A stretch of 64,000 nucleotides of DNA, from assembly GCA_022009835.1 (NCBI GenBank), contig CP091726.1, positions 1,178,001 through 1,242,000 on the forward strand, given 5' to 3'. Position numbers and translations under genes: made by a program. The DNA comes from Bacilli bacterium. GTDB taxonomy: Bacteria; Bacillota_I; Bacilli_A; RF39; UBA660. Position 1 is the first letter of the stretch; each line of letters opens with the position of its first letter. This document shows, piece after piece, positions 18,534 to 29,339 of this stretch. The notes beneath the pieces are model-generated. The model did no database searches and was not told where the DNA came from. It saw nothing but the letters and a program-made list of their open reading frames with translations.

Positions 18534-21154
18534 TACCCCAGTATCCCCTCTTAACCATTTTAAAAATATTTTCCTAATAATATCACAAGGTATTATTGTA
18601 AGAGATATCATAAAAAAATAACAAATATTTCTTTCATATTTATCTTAGTAGTACCAAATATTGTAATACCAGAATAAACGATAAATAATTGAGCAAATAT
18701 TATAAATATAACAATTAAAAATAAAAGGAATCTTCTTGTTAATATGACTAAATATATTAATTCTATGTGTTCTAACAGTAAAAAAAGATTATTAACTGTC
18801 ATTAAAATAAATAAAGTAAAGAAAGCTGTCATATAATGACTATTATCTGTAAACCTGTCTCTTATTATTGGAAGTTTTTAAAAACAATAAACAAACAATA
18901 AGTAAATATACTCCTGATAAAATAATCTCATTAAACATATATCTATTAATTATTGATTCATCTTTCTTTTTAGGAGCCTCTTTCATATATTCAATTCTTG
19001 GAACTTCATAAGAAAATGCAAGTCCTGCTAAAGTATCCATAACCATATTAATCCATAACATCTGAATAACAGTAATAGGACTAGGTACCCCAATAAAAGG
19101 ACCAATAAGAGCCAAACTAGTAGCGGCTAAATTAATAGTAAGCTGAAAAATAATAAATTTTCTTATATTCTTAAAAGTAGTTCTACCATATAATATAGCC
19201 TTAGATATTGAAAGAATATTATCATCTAATATTACAATATCTGAAGCCTCTTTAGCTACCTCAGTACCACTTCCCATAGCAAAGGACACATCAGCCTTTT
19301 TTAATGCAATCGAATCATTAACTCCATCTCCTGTCATACCAGTAACTAAATTAATTTCTTTAGCAAGTTCCACTAACCTTTTTTTATCTTCAGGAAGAGC
19401 TCTTGCTACTACTTTTAATTTTGGAATAATCTTCTTAACCTCTTCATCACTTAATTTACTAAGTTCACTAGAAGTAAGCATAATATCATCACTTTTACTA
19501 ACTATCTTAACTTCTTTTGCAATACTGGAAGCCGTTCCTAAAGAATCACCTGTTACCATTACAATATCAATACCAGCACTTTTAATTAACTCTACTGCAT
19601 CAACTGCCTCTTTTCTTATTTCATCTTTAATAAAAACTACTCCTACTAAAGTATTCTTCCTAATGCTAGTAATATCATAAGTACTATCTGATATTGCTAC
19701 CGCTACTGCCCTAAGACCCTTACTAGTTTCTTTATTTATATAATTAATAAGTCTTTCCCTATCAAGTACTTTAGCCTTACCATTAATATCAATATATAAA
19801 TTAGAAGCCTTAATAATCTTATCCGGAGCCCCTTTTTATTAATTTAATCTTCTTATTATTCTTTTTTTAATAATACTTACTGAATACTTATTCTTACTAT
19901 TAAAAAAAGAAGTTTATCTACAATTTCTATATTATCATCCTTATACTTACCAGTATAAGATAAAAGAGCCTTATCAGTAATATTACCCCCTATTATATTA
20001 TATGTTGTCTTATCATATTCACTTTCATTATTATAAATAATAGCCTCTTCTAAAATAGTTTGATAAATATCACTAAACTCTATCTTAGAATAACATTCAT
20101 TTAATTCACCAAGAGTTGTCTTAACTACTTCCATTTTACCTTTAGTTAAAGTACCAGTCTTATCAGTAAATAAAATATTAAGAGAACCTGCTGTTTCAAT
20201 ACCAACCATCTTTCTTACTAAAACATTATTAAGAAGCATCTTCTTACTATTCGTAGATAAAACCAAAGTAATCATCATTGGTAATCCCTCCGGTACTGCC
20301 ATTACTAGTACTGATACAGCAAGAGTCATAGCCTCTAATAAATAACCAATAAAAAGTATTAAAAGATATCTGACTTATAATACTAAAATTAAAATTATTT
20401 AAAATAAATATCTTAGAAAACAAGTAAGATACCGCTATTAAAAAAAGCCGCAATATATCCTATTCTACTAATAATCTTTGCCAAATTAGTAAGTCTAATC
20501 TTAAGAGGAGAATCCTCTTCTTTTTCAATAAGAGATATAGCCATCTTACCATATAAAGTATCCATCCCAACTTTAGTAACAATACCAATAGCATACCCAT
20601 CATAAATAGTAGTTCCCCTATATACCTTATTATTATCGAGAGGATTATTAATATCTCTTACCTCTTCCTTATAAGATTCTTTAGCTTCACCATTCAAAGA
20701 AGACTCATCTACAGATAACTTTCCTTCTATCAAAGTAATATCTGCTGGTACCTTATCACCACTTGCTAATATTACTATATCACCTACTACCAAATCATCA
20801 ATAAACACCTCTTTAATACTTCCACTTCTTCTTACCTTAACACTTATCTTACTAGATTCTTCTTGCATTCTCTGAAAAGCCTTATTTGACCCATATTCGC
20901 TAATTGCTGATATAGTAGCGGCTACCAATATAGCCATAACTATTCCTATCGTTTCAAAATAATCAAAATCTTTAAACAAGAAAATTGTCTTAATTGCTAA
21001 TGCTATCAATAATATCTTAATTATAGGGTCTCCTAATGTCTCAATAAATAAACTAAAAAAAGTACTCTTATTTTTTTCCTAATATCCCATTACTACCATA
21101 TTTCTTTCTTGCTTCTATTACCTCTTTATTAGATAGTCCATTACTATTTATCAT
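18531..21154 (-). CDS. P-type Ca2+-transporting ATPase (P2B/P2A type)
   Basis: GGGAGG lies 6 nt before the ATG. Domains in order: cation N-domain MINSNGLSNKEVIEARKKYG; actuator with LSVDESSLNGEAKES; M4 with VLVMAVPEGLPMMITLVLS (the PEGL motif of Ca2+ pumps); phosphorylation loop LFTDKTGTLTKGKMEVV with the catalytic Asp; N-domain; hinge LVTGMTGDGVNDSIALKKAD; and the C-terminal helices. It probably expels Ca2+ or a related divalent cation using ATP. One-base shifts fall near 21080, 20445, 20340, 19905, 19860, 19840, 18880 and 18625. Reconstructed length ~870 aa fits the family. Confidence 0.92.
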
Positions 21155-21235
21155 AAGTATCCTCCCTATGTTAAATAGTACTAACCATTCTCTATAATTA
21201 GAATAAATATAAATAGACAAAAAAGGACAACAATG

Positions 21236-21652
21236 TTATCCTATACAAATAATAAAATTAAATATTATACTAAATAATATACCAAATAATACCCCTATTA
21301 AACATTCAATAGGTTTATGACCAAGCATTTCTTTTAAATTAGTATTAGATAACTTATTAAGTACCTTAGCCTGCTCTCCACTCTCATATCTTATTCCCAT
21401 TGAATCATATATAACAATTAAAGAAAAGAATAAAGAAATAGCAAACAATATAGAATTATTACCATAAGTAATATATACTATAGTAGTTATACTACTAACA
21501 AGAGCACTATGAGTACTAGGCATACCACCCATACCATCAAAGAATCTATTAATATTAAACCTCTTTGTTCTAATATATTCCAAAAGAACCTTAATAACTT
21601 GACATGTAACAGCAGTCATAAAAGGAATAATTAAGTATTTATATGCTAACAT
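21236..21652 (-). CDS. Divergent PAP2 family membrane protein
   Basis: 138 aa with four membrane helices. It carries GMGGMPSTHSALVSSITTIV and IVIYDSMGIRYESGEQAKVL, the signature of the divergent PAP2 (YuiD-like) family. The PSTHSA motif is the histidine phosphatase element of the PAP2 fold. Its physiological substrate is not established. Intact, and 19 nt downstream of the recO stop. Confidence 0.9.
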   Translation of the reverse strand: MLAYKYLIIPFMTAVTCQVIKVLLEYIRTKRFNINRFFDGMGGMPSTHSALVSSITTIVYITYGNNSILFAISLFFSLIVIYDSMGIRYESGEQAKVLNKLSNTNLKEMLGHKPIECLIGVLFGILFSIIFNFIICIG

Positions 21653-21670
21653 ATTATCACCTAATATATT

Positions 21671-22409
21671 CTATTTAACACTATCTAATAATATTTTTAC
21701 TTTTTTTAAATATATTCCCGAATATCTATCATAATAATCTTCCGTAAATTCCTCTAACTCCCTTATAACATTATCAGATATATCTAACTTACTAATCTTT
21801 GCAATATCAACCAAATAAAACATTCTAATTAACTTAACAGTCTTCGTAAGAACAATCTTTTCATTTCTTAAATTACCTAAACAATTTTTACAAACATAAC
21901 CACCTAAATAACTAGATATCGTTACAATATCATTCTTTGAAGAACAACTAACACACCTATCAATTATCGGTCTAATACCTAAATAATCAAGTAATTGTAA
22001 TTTCAATATAATTGTAATAATTTTTTTGGATTAAACCCCTCATCAATCTTATCCATTGAACTCTTATACAAATCATATATTCTATTATTACTATCATGCT
22101 TATATACCTTTGAAGATAGCTCAGTAATATAGGTAACATACCCTATCTTAACAATATCTTTCTTTATTTTACTATAATTATTAATAATACTAGCATCCTT
22201 CAAAATAGACAAACCATTATCCTTATAATTAATATCAAATTCCCCATAACTAAATCTCGTAGTTGAGCCAAAGAAAGGGCTCTTAATCCTCTTTGCCCCT
22301 TTAGCTAGTACTCCTACTATTCCATCACTAGTAAAAAAATATTAATTATCTTACTAGTATCCTCAAAAGGATATTCATTAATAATTATACCTTTTATTTT
22401 CTTATCCAT
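21671..22409 (-). CDS. recO: DNA repair protein RecO
   Basis: Recombination mediator acting with RecF and RecR to load RecA at gaps. N-terminal OB-fold: KIKGIIINEYPFEDTSKII, then GIVGVLAKGAKRIKSPFFGS. The C-terminal zinc-binding part has RPIIDRCVSCSSKNDIVTIS and YLGGYVCKNCLGNL (CxxC...CxxC). Shifts at about 22338 and 22022 in T runs. Total ~245 aa. Order era-yqzL-recO is that of Bacilli. Confidence 0.92.
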
Positions 22410-22432
22410 AACACCACCATCTCTTATTACCA

Positions 22433-22466
22433 TAAAAACTAGTCATAAAGACTAGTTCTTTTTTCA
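22433..22466 (-). terminator. Hairpin between yqzL-like gene and recO
   Basis: AACTAGTC/GACTAGTT stem followed by TTTTAT on the minus strand. It overlaps the end of the yqzL-like gene and may attenuate recO. Confidence 0.6.
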
Positions 22467-22548
22467 TAAGACTTTTTATATTTCAAATAATATTCTATCT
22501 TTTCCTGTTTTTCATAAATAATAACCAAAGATCTTCCTTATTCATCAT
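22439..22548 (-). CDS. YqzL-like small protein
   Basis: Too short for normal gene calls. ATG ATG at 22548 follows AGGGTG. Read across two shifts in A runs (22505, 22496) it is MMNKEDLWLLFMKTGKIEYY then LKYKKSYEKRT, ~35 aa. The W-LF-TGKIEYYL pattern and location between era and recO match the YqzL family of Bacilli, whose function is unknown. Confidence 0.65.
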
Positions 22549-22586
22549 TATCACCCTAGTTATATAATGTCCTCTTTTAATATTAT

Positions 22587-23487
22587 TTATTCAAAAAAAT
22601 CTTTATAACCTATCATATTTAAAAAAACCTTTTCTTTATCTCTCCATTTAGGAACAACCTTAACAAATAACTCAAGATAAACTCTCTTATTAAAATAAGA
22701 CTCAATTTCTTTTTCTAGATCTTATTCCAATTTCCTTAATCATATTACCATTCTTACCAATAATAATCTTCTTTAAATTTTCTCTATCCACTATCACAGT
22801 AGCGGCTATACTCATCGTTCTTTCATCTTCTTCAAGAGAATCCACTACTACTGTAACAGCATAAGGAACTTCTTCACTAGTCAAATCTAGAACTTTCTCT
22901 CTTACAAACTCTGATATAATAAAAGAAGGTGAACTACTAGTAATCGTTGTATCATCAAAATATTTAATATTATCAGGTAAATAATTCTTAATAACTTCAA
23001 GTAACCTATCTGTATTATCTTTCTTTCTTGCAGATACAGGAATTATCTCTGCAAAATCATATAATTTTTTTGATACTCATCAATCTTTTTTAAGTATCTC
23101 TTCTTTTTGGTAACTTATCAATCTTATTAATAACTAAAAAAATACTGGCTTATCCTTAATATTCTTTAATATATCAATAACAAACTTATCACCTGTACCA
23201 ATCTTCTCTGCTATATCAACAACCATAATAACAATATCAACATCATTAATAGTAAAATAAGCCTGTTTATTAAGTACTCTTCCTAACTTACTTTTAGGTT
23301 TATGAATACCTGGTGTATCTACAAATACTATTTGTGTTTCCTTATCATTATAAATACCCTGTATCATATTTCTTGTTGTCTGTGGTTTATCTGAAGTAAT
23401 AGCCACTCTCTTTCCTAATATACTATTAAGTAGTGTACTCTTACCAACATTAGGTCTTCCAACAAAACTAACAAATCCACTTCTCAT
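22587..23487 (-). CDS. era: GTPase Era
   Basis: Ribosome assembly GTPase that binds the 3' end of 16S rRNA. The start at 23487 (MRSGFVSFVGRPN) was chosen by AAAGGAGGG upstream. G1 GRPNVGKST, G2/switch PQTTRNM, G3 FVDTPGIHKP, G4 VINKIDKLPKEE, and a C-terminal KH domain with KIIIGKNGNMIKEIGIRSRK. Ends YKDFFE at TAA 22587. Shifts near 23143, 23070, 22720 and 22625. ~300 aa as expected. Confidence 0.95.
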
Positions 23488-23555
23488 AAAAGTTCCCTCC
23501 TTTAACACAAATTAATTTTTATCATAAATAACCAAAATTAACAAGTACTTATCAC

Positions 23556-24062
23556 CTATACATATCTACCCGCTGTATCAATCATCTTTTTAGATATAAT
23601 ACCAATAACAATACCAGTAGGAATAGAGAATAACAATAAATAAGGTAAATAATAAATAACATTATAATTATCTAACAATAACATACCTACTAATACCTGT
23701 CCAATACTATGAAAAACACTACCTATTATAGATACCCCAATAATAGATAACCTTGTCTTCTTAAAAAAATATACATAAAAAAATAATACTAAAAAAATAG
23801 CCCCTGATAAAGAAAAAGGAAAAAATTAATACCAAACCCCGTTCTAAGAAGAGCTACTATCAAAAACCCTAATAATAGATACTAAAAAAAGCTGTCTTAA
23901 AATCATATTCATATAAAGCAAATATAATAACAATATTAGCAAGACCAAGTTTTTAATCCAGGAACAATATCCCCAATAAAAAGTAAATAAACTCTCTAAA
24001 ATTGATATAACAACACATATAGAAGTTAATATTGCAATCTTTGTAATATCCCTTGTCTTCAT
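23556..24062 (-). CDS. Gx transporter family membrane protein (HepI-like)
   Basis: Starts MKTRDITKIAILTSICVVIS and continues ILESLF, with later helices RLSIIGVSIIGSVFHSIGQV and LVGMLLLDNYNVIYYLPYLL. The ILESL-F and SVFHSIGQ patterns are those of the family once called heptaprenyl diphosphate synthase component I, now seen as a Gx-type transporter. Shifts at 23957, 23885, 23840 and 23780. Its ATG abuts the stop of the NusG-II protein. The triplet ApbE / NusG-II / Gx transporter recurs in Bacillota and is thought to belong to flavin-linked membrane redox modules. Confidence 0.8.
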
Positions 24063-24418
24063 CAGTAAACCACCCCATCTATCTCATTATCACTAGTAAT
24101 TTTAACAATTATCTTATTAGGTAAACAAATTAAAGACTTACCACTATCACCAATATAACCCTCTTTAGAACAAATATGTTTATCAGAATTCTCACTCTTT
24201 ACCCTAATCTTATTATTCTTAACCTCTAATACAACATCCCCAAGTAAACCATTAACAGTATATTCCCCATCTTTACTTAAATCAATTTTCAAAATAACTT
24301 CATCTTCATAAAAAACTTCTGCTACATTACCCTTCTTACTACTAAACCTAATAACCATAAATATAATAACCATAATCCCAATAAGTATTATAATTAACTT
24401 AATATCATTCTTATTCAT
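24062..24418 (-). CDS. NusG domain II-containing membrane protein
   Basis: I chose MNKNDIKLIIILIGIMVIIF at 24418, 8 nt inside the apbE end. One N-terminal membrane helix, then an extracellular beta-rich domain: AEVFYEDEVILKIDLSKDGE, RVKSENSDKHICSKEGYIGD, SGKSLICLPNKIIVKI. The C-S-x-GYIG...SLICLPNKI pattern is the NusG_II domain. Function unknown; it accompanies ApbE and Gx transporters. Confidence 0.85.
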   Translation of the reverse strand: MNKNDIKLIIILIGIMVIIFMVIRFSSKKGNVAEVFYEDEVILKIDLSKDGEYTVNGLLGDVVLEVKNNKIRVKSENSDKHICSKEGYIGDSGKSLICLPNKIIVKITSDNEIDGVVY

Positions 24419-25406
24419 AATTAAAATTATCACTTCTCACTATCTTATCACTATCTATATACCAAATAGCCTCTATATCACTAGTACTATTAACAATCTT
24501 CATACCATCTTCTACTGGAAGTAAATATAAATAAGTACTATAAATATCCGCTAATAAACTAGAACTACTAATAACAGTAACAGATTTCATATAATCACTA
24601 GGTAATTTAGTATAAGGATTAATAATATGCCCATATATCTTATCATTAAAAGAACAATATCTTTGATAATTACCCGAAGTAACAATAGATAAATTATTAA
24701 CATTAACTTTAGTAAAAATATCATTCTTATTATCAGGATTAGTAATACCTACTACATAACTATCCTTATTATAAGCCTTACCAACCTTAACATTACCACC
24801 AGCATTAATAATATAACTATCAATATTATTATCCTCTAAATACTTACCAACTAACTCAGTAACATATCCCTTACTAATAGCCCCTAAATCTAATTTAACA
24901 TCATTATACTTAGTATATTTATTACCATCTAATACAATATCATCAATATTAATATTAACATCTAAATTACTTGGTAATTCATCACAATTATCAATAAATA
25001 CTTTCCATATACTAGTCAAATTACCAGAAGCAATATTAAATAAACCATTAGTCTTATCATAATATAATATACCAATATCAATAATATCAGATAACCTCTT
25101 ATCTATCTCTATCTCTTCATTATTATCAAGTATCTCATTTAAATAATAAACATTAACTATACCATCATACTTATCATATCTACTAGTTAACTTATGATAA
25201 CTACTATATAAATAATCTATATCATTAAATATATTATCTATCTCTTTCTTACTCTTAGTACTATTAATCTTAATATTTATATATGTATCCATATAAAAAT
25301 AATTCTTACTATATTCCTTATATGTATTTTTTTATCTATTAAAAAGTAATATCAAACTAATCAATATAAGCACTAATATAACTATATATATTCTCTTCTT
25401 TTTCAT
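24411..25406 (-). CDS. apbE: FAD:protein FMN transferase (ApbE family)
   Basis: Attaches FMN from FAD to Ser/Thr of membrane redox proteins. Start at 25406 behind GAGAGG: MKKKRIYIVILVLILISLIL, a signal anchor. An in-frame TAA near 25325 (NR stop KNTYKEY) is probably a sequencing artefact because YFYMDTYINIKI continues the ApbE start. Motifs: LTSIWKVFIDN, DLGAISKGYVTELVGKYL, SYIINAGGNVKVG, LSIVTSGNYQRY and SSSLLADIYSTYLYLLPVED (metal and substrate site Asp). ~330 aa, normal. Confidence 0.9.
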
Positions 25407-25507
25407 AACTTACCTCTCTTTAATTGTACTAAATGATATTTATTAAGTCAATATCTTTTCACATAACTTATACCAACTCCTATCTATTATGAGATAGTAT
25501 AAGTATA

Positions 25508-25568
25508 ACAAAAAAACTGATAATAATTATCAACTTTTAACATTGACAAATTTATCAGTTTTTATTTT
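25508..25568. terminator. Palindromic terminator-like hairpin
   Basis: AAAAAACTGATAA pairs with TTTATCAGTTTTT over a 31-nt loop, followed by TATTTT. It lies between apbE and the surface protein; both are on the minus strand. Confidence 0.55.
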
Positions 25569-25629
25569 AACATTTATAAGAAAAATTAATAATTTTTTTC
25601 AAATTAAAATCACGATTTTTTTATCATCT

Positions 25630-25657
25630 AAGCCCTTATAACATAAGGCTTTTTTAA
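25630..25657. terminator. Terminator-like hairpin after the surface protein gene
   Basis: AAGCCCTTAT/ATAAGGCTT stem (one bulge) with the T6 run on the + strand. On the minus strand, where the gene is, only a poor T tract follows, so the direction is unclear. Confidence 0.5.
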
Positions 25658-25670
25658 TTACTGTCCGGTA

Positions 25671-27332
25671 TTAAGTTCCTACTGTGAATGGATTACTCAT
25701 CGTTCCGCTTCCTCCGGTTATTGCGCCGGAGTTAAGAGAAACGGTGGGACGTGCGGCGTTAGTATCATAAACAATACGCCCGTCAAGGTTACCTACATTA
25801 TCCCAAGCATCCACATTAGAATATTCGTCCGAGAAGGCCCATGGAGTCATCGTCCAATAATAGTAAGAAAGGGTATGTAAATAGAATTCTGTATTAGCAA
25901 TATAACTACTAGTATTATAGTTATATACAGATCCTCCTGCATATACTATCTCATCTGATGTTATTAATGCTACTGGATATGTTAACTTTCCATTTCCTAG
26001 TGTGCTACTCTTTGTAAACTTATCATTATTATTTGGACACTTTAAACTTGGAGTATGATCTACCCAGTTTCTTTTAAATCCACCATACGCTGTTGTATTA
26101 ATTCCATATCCTAAGCCTGTGTTAATATAAGATGAGTCTACTTTAGTTAACATAGAATTAGTAGCACTATCATTTGCTATACTTCTATCATTACAATATA
26201 TTGCATCTGCTACATATGATGAATATCCTTTATCTTCTATATTTGTTTTATACCAAGTATCTATTACTCCTTTTATAGTACTATTATTTGTATTAGAGTG
26301 TGCACTAGCATAGGTTGTTGCTCCAGTACTACCTGTCATATATCCTACATAAGTATTATCAGTAGAACTAGAATTATATGCTGTTTCACCTATATGACTA
26401 TCAGTTTCATCTTCTCCATTAGCATGTGCGCTAGTACCAGCATATATCATTCTAATGGTGCCATCTCCATTTATTCTAATTATTCTCCAATAAAAGTTAG
26501 CAAACTTAACATAATTATTATCTACTGCTCCTCTAAAATAATAACTAGTACCTAAGTCATCTTCAGCTTTATATATACCTTTAGTACCATCACCTTTTCC
26601 ACCATTATTGCCACTTACTTTAGTAAAGTCTGGTGTATCATTAGCAAGTGTTATTGTACTATTTAAACCTTTTAAATAATTTAATGTCTCTTTAGCAAAA
26701 TCTAATTCCCCTTGATGGGCATCTGCACTGATATTTCCAGCAAATGTTGAACCTATTACATCATTACCTATCTTTGAACCATCTATATAGAATACTATTA
26801 AATATTTATATTGTGATGTTGTTAATTGCTTAGTTAATATATTTACTGTACCTGTACTTGTTATAGTACCTGTTTTTACTATATCAAATGATTGACCTTT
26901 TAAACCTGCGACTGTTAAGGTAGTACTACTACTGGTATTATTAAGAATGGCATACTTAAGTGATCCTTTACTACTTCCAGTAGTAAAAGCACTAGATAAA
27001 CTTGTTACATTTAAGTATAATGAACCATATCCTTCTATTTTTACATGTACTTTTTAATACCTATATTAGCATAAGTAAGGGCTATACCTTCAGTAATAGT
27101 AAACTTATTATTACTTATCAAAGTACTCTCATTCATTACTTCTACATTAGCATTATTTATTGCTCCTCCTGGTGTATAATTTATTTCAAAACATCCACTT
27201 GTTAGTCCTATATTAATAGGATTAGATGTAGCCCACATTAATCCTGCATAAGTAAGACCTGATCCTATTAGAATAAATAGAGATACTCCAAGTACTATTA
27301 ATATTTTTTTGTTTCTTTGTATAATCTTTCAT
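25671..27332 (-). CDS. Large secreted or membrane-anchored surface protein
   Basis: GAGGAGGAG lies 6 nt before the ATG. A basic start (MKDYTKKQK) leads to a signal anchor ILIVLGVSLFILIGSGLTYA. The N-terminal ~200 aa is a beta-rich domain with GCFEINYTPGGAINNANVEV. The C-terminal domain begins YYFRGAVDNNYVKFANFYWR then IIRINGDGTIRMIYAG, is rich in Ser/Thr/Asn, has RNWVDHTPSLKCPNN, YYYWTMTPWAFSD and ends NAARPTVSLNSG. The WRIIRINGDG and RPTVSL pieces are typical of large DUF6273-like surface proteins in uncultivated gut Bacilli. Shifts near 27309 and 27057. ~553 aa. Function unknown; cell-surface exposure is inferred. Confidence 0.72.
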
Positions 27333-27497
27333 GATATAACTCCTCCTCTAACATAACAAAAATGTTGATTTGCGAATTAATTGGGATCTTTTTTTAGTAA
27401 ATTCTGCAACCCAATTATCAATATTTCTTTACCTTACGAATTAAGTTTATCATAAAATAATACTATTTTCAATATTCATATTGATATTTTTTATAAA

Positions 27498-27527
27498 AAC
27501 GAAAAAAGAACTAGTATTTTAGTCCTT
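27498..27527 (-). terminator. Terminator
   Basis: AAGGACTA/TAGTTCTT stem (one G-U) followed by TTTT on the minus strand, downstream of the 27550-27783 gene. Confidence 0.65.
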
Positions 27528-27549
27528 ATTTAGTCTTTTTTTGGTTTAT

Positions 27550-27783
27550 TTATATAACCTGCAAATTTTTAATTTTAGTAGTAGATTCTGCAAAATGGTT
27601 ATTTTGATTAGCATTATTTAATTGTACCATTCTAATTGCGGGCATTATATCTTTATCTTGACAATTAGAAATCATATAGGCTTCTTCATCAGTTATTTCT
27701 AATCCATTAAAATATTTTAATAATGCTCTACCTAATAAATACATTCTTTCTATGTATAAATCATTCATGTCTTCTCTTCTCAT
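27550..27783 (-). CDS. Small hypothetical protein
   Basis: Start at 27783 chosen because AAGGGGGG lies 5 nt upstream; a longer reading to 27804 has no such signal. Sequence MRREDMNDLYIERMYLLGRA, LLKYFNGLEITDEEAYMISN, CQDKDIMPAIRMVQLNNANQ, ending TTKIKNLQVI, 77 aa. Soluble, mostly helical. No family recognised. Confidence 0.65.
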   Translation of the reverse strand: MRREDMNDLYIERMYLLGRALLKYFNGLEITDEEAYMISNCQDKDIMPAIRMVQLNNANQNNHFAESTTKIKNLQVI

Positions 27784-27847
27784 AATATCCCCCCTTGATG
27801 CCATATATTATAACATATTTTTCTATAAAAAGTCAAACAAGATTGTT

Positions 27848-27913
27848 TGTGAGGAAGACTATAGGCTTACTCACACCACGGAAAACATAAACTTGTTTAT
27901 GGTTGAAGGGGCA
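27848..27913 (+). repeat. Two-hairpin intergenic element, copy A
   Basis: Hairpin 1: TGTGAG-G-AAG, loop ACTATAGG, CTT-A-CTCACA (10-bp stem with one G-A mismatch). Hairpin 2: CCACGGAAAACATAAAC, TT, GTTTATGGTTGAAGGGG, then CA. Second half almost identical to copy B. Antisense to the flanking genes. Confidence 0.75.
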
Positions 27914-27920
27914 TATAATA

Positions 27921-28244
27921 TTAATCTTCAACAAAACTACCTAATACTCTAAACATACCTTCTATTCCTTTTTTTAGAAGGGTATTTACTTTCATGGATA
28001 CTTTATTAGTACCTTTAGTTAAAGTACTAGTATAATCTTTTTCTGTACTTACTAGATAATCTTCTCTTCGTACATCTTTTCCTTCTTTAACATCTTTTTC
28101 AAATCTTTCCATAGCCTCATTAGTCATAATCATTTTATTTTGCAAATTATATTCATAGTAACCAGTCTTTTCAATGACATAACTTACTACAAAAGATAGA
28201 AATAAGCATATAAAAACAAACTTACATATCTTTTTCTTATTCAT
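27921..28244 (-). CDS. Hypothetical single-pass membrane protein next to spoIIP
   Basis: 107 aa: KICKFVFICLFLSFVVSYVI is a signal anchor; an extracellular helical part follows with NEAMERFEKDVKEGKDVRRE, DYLVSTEKDYTSTLTKGTNK and VSMKVNTLLKKGIEGMFRVL. It starts 4 nt after the spoIIP stop, so it is in the same operon. I do not know the family. The position suggests a role with SpoIIP during engulfment, which is inference. Confidence 0.75.
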   Translation of the reverse strand: MNKKKICKFVFICLFLSFVVSYVIEKTGYYEYNLQNKMIMTNEAMERFEKDVKEGKDVRREDYLVSTEKDYTSTLTKGTNKVSMKVNTLLKKGIEGMFRVLGSFVED

Positions 28245-28247
28245 AAT

Positions 28248-29257
28248 TCACCCCTTTATTAGTTGATATAATATATTAGATAAGGCTTCTGTTGTATTTA
28301 ATACTTCATCAATAGTATTATCTACTCCTCCTACTTCAATTAAAATAGAATTACCACTTATATCTTGATTATATATTCCATCTACTCCTGGTCCTTCTTT
28401 CTTATATATTCCTCTAGATAAACCTTTATAATATTTATTGGCTAATTCATTTATTCTACTAGCGGTATTTAAATTTTCTTCATAGTTATCATGTTCTAAG
28501 CCTACTACAAAGAGAATTTTGGCATAATTTTTTCCATCAATAGTACAAGTACTGATATTTTTATTTATTGAATCGCGGTGAATATCAATAAAATATTTCA
28601 AAGAACTATATTTATTTTTTTTATCAAGGATAAAAACTCGTGAAGCTTTATAACTACCTGAAGAATTCCAACCATTTAAATTTAAAAAATCAGTCATATT
28701 GGTACTTTCCACTATTGTTGATAATCCCCTACTATTGAGTTTTTCTTTAAGAAGATATGATGCCATCATAACATTTGGTGTTATTCCATAAATATCTAGA
28801 TTGGTACTATTATAATTTTTCTAATTGATGGGAATTATAGATATAAATAATTGGGTTATCGATATCAACAGGATTAGGGTCTTCAATATAGGAACTTATT
28901 TTTTTAGTTCTTCTAAATTGCTATAATCATCATTATGTGATATTTCTAGTACTTTATCATTATTTCCATACATTAATATTCCTTTATCTAAAATACTACT
29001 AGGATTTTTTATATCGATATTGAAGAGAAATTTGGTACTAGTATTCATGATATCTATTATTTTTATGGTCAGTTAATAGATGACTATTACCTCCTTCTAG
29101 TAAGAAATTTATAAACTTGGTATTATCTATTTTTGGTACTATTTTTTAATGAGTAATAAAAAGTAATAGAAAATATAATATATATTATTATTAGATAGAA
29201 TAGTGATTTTCTTATTCTTTTTTTACTGGTATTTTTTAATTTCATCTTTCCCTTCAT
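28248..29257 (-). CDS. spoIIP: Stage II sporulation protein P-like cell wall hydrolase
   Basis: Amidase/endopeptidase that thins septal peptidoglycan during spore engulfment with SpoIID and SpoIIM. Start MKGKMKLKNTSKKRIRKSLF with a membrane helix YLIIIYIIFSITFYYSL. Catalytic domain pieces: IYIYNSHQLENYN, YGITPNVMMASYLLKEKLNS, YFIDIHRDSINKN, AKILFVVGLEHDNYEENL, GLSRGIYKK, and YNQDISGNSILIEVGGVDNT. The His of NSHQ, the HRD and the EVGG motif are conserved. Shifts near 29150, 29110, 29055, 28905 and 28825 are confined to the N-terminal half. Supports a sporulating organism. Confidence 0.88.
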
Positions 29258-29306
29258 ACTATCACCATTATAAGTATACTCTATTACTTATAAAATAAAT
29301 GTCAAA

Positions 29307-29335
29307 AAAATAAGCATACTGCTATGCTTATTTTT
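29307..29335. terminator. Terminator of the rsmE operon, bidirectional
   Basis: AATAAGCATA/TATGCTTATT stem with CTGC loop and T7 on the minus strand, 5 nt after the stop of the acidic membrane protein gene. Confidence 0.85.
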
Positions 29336-29339
29336 AAAT

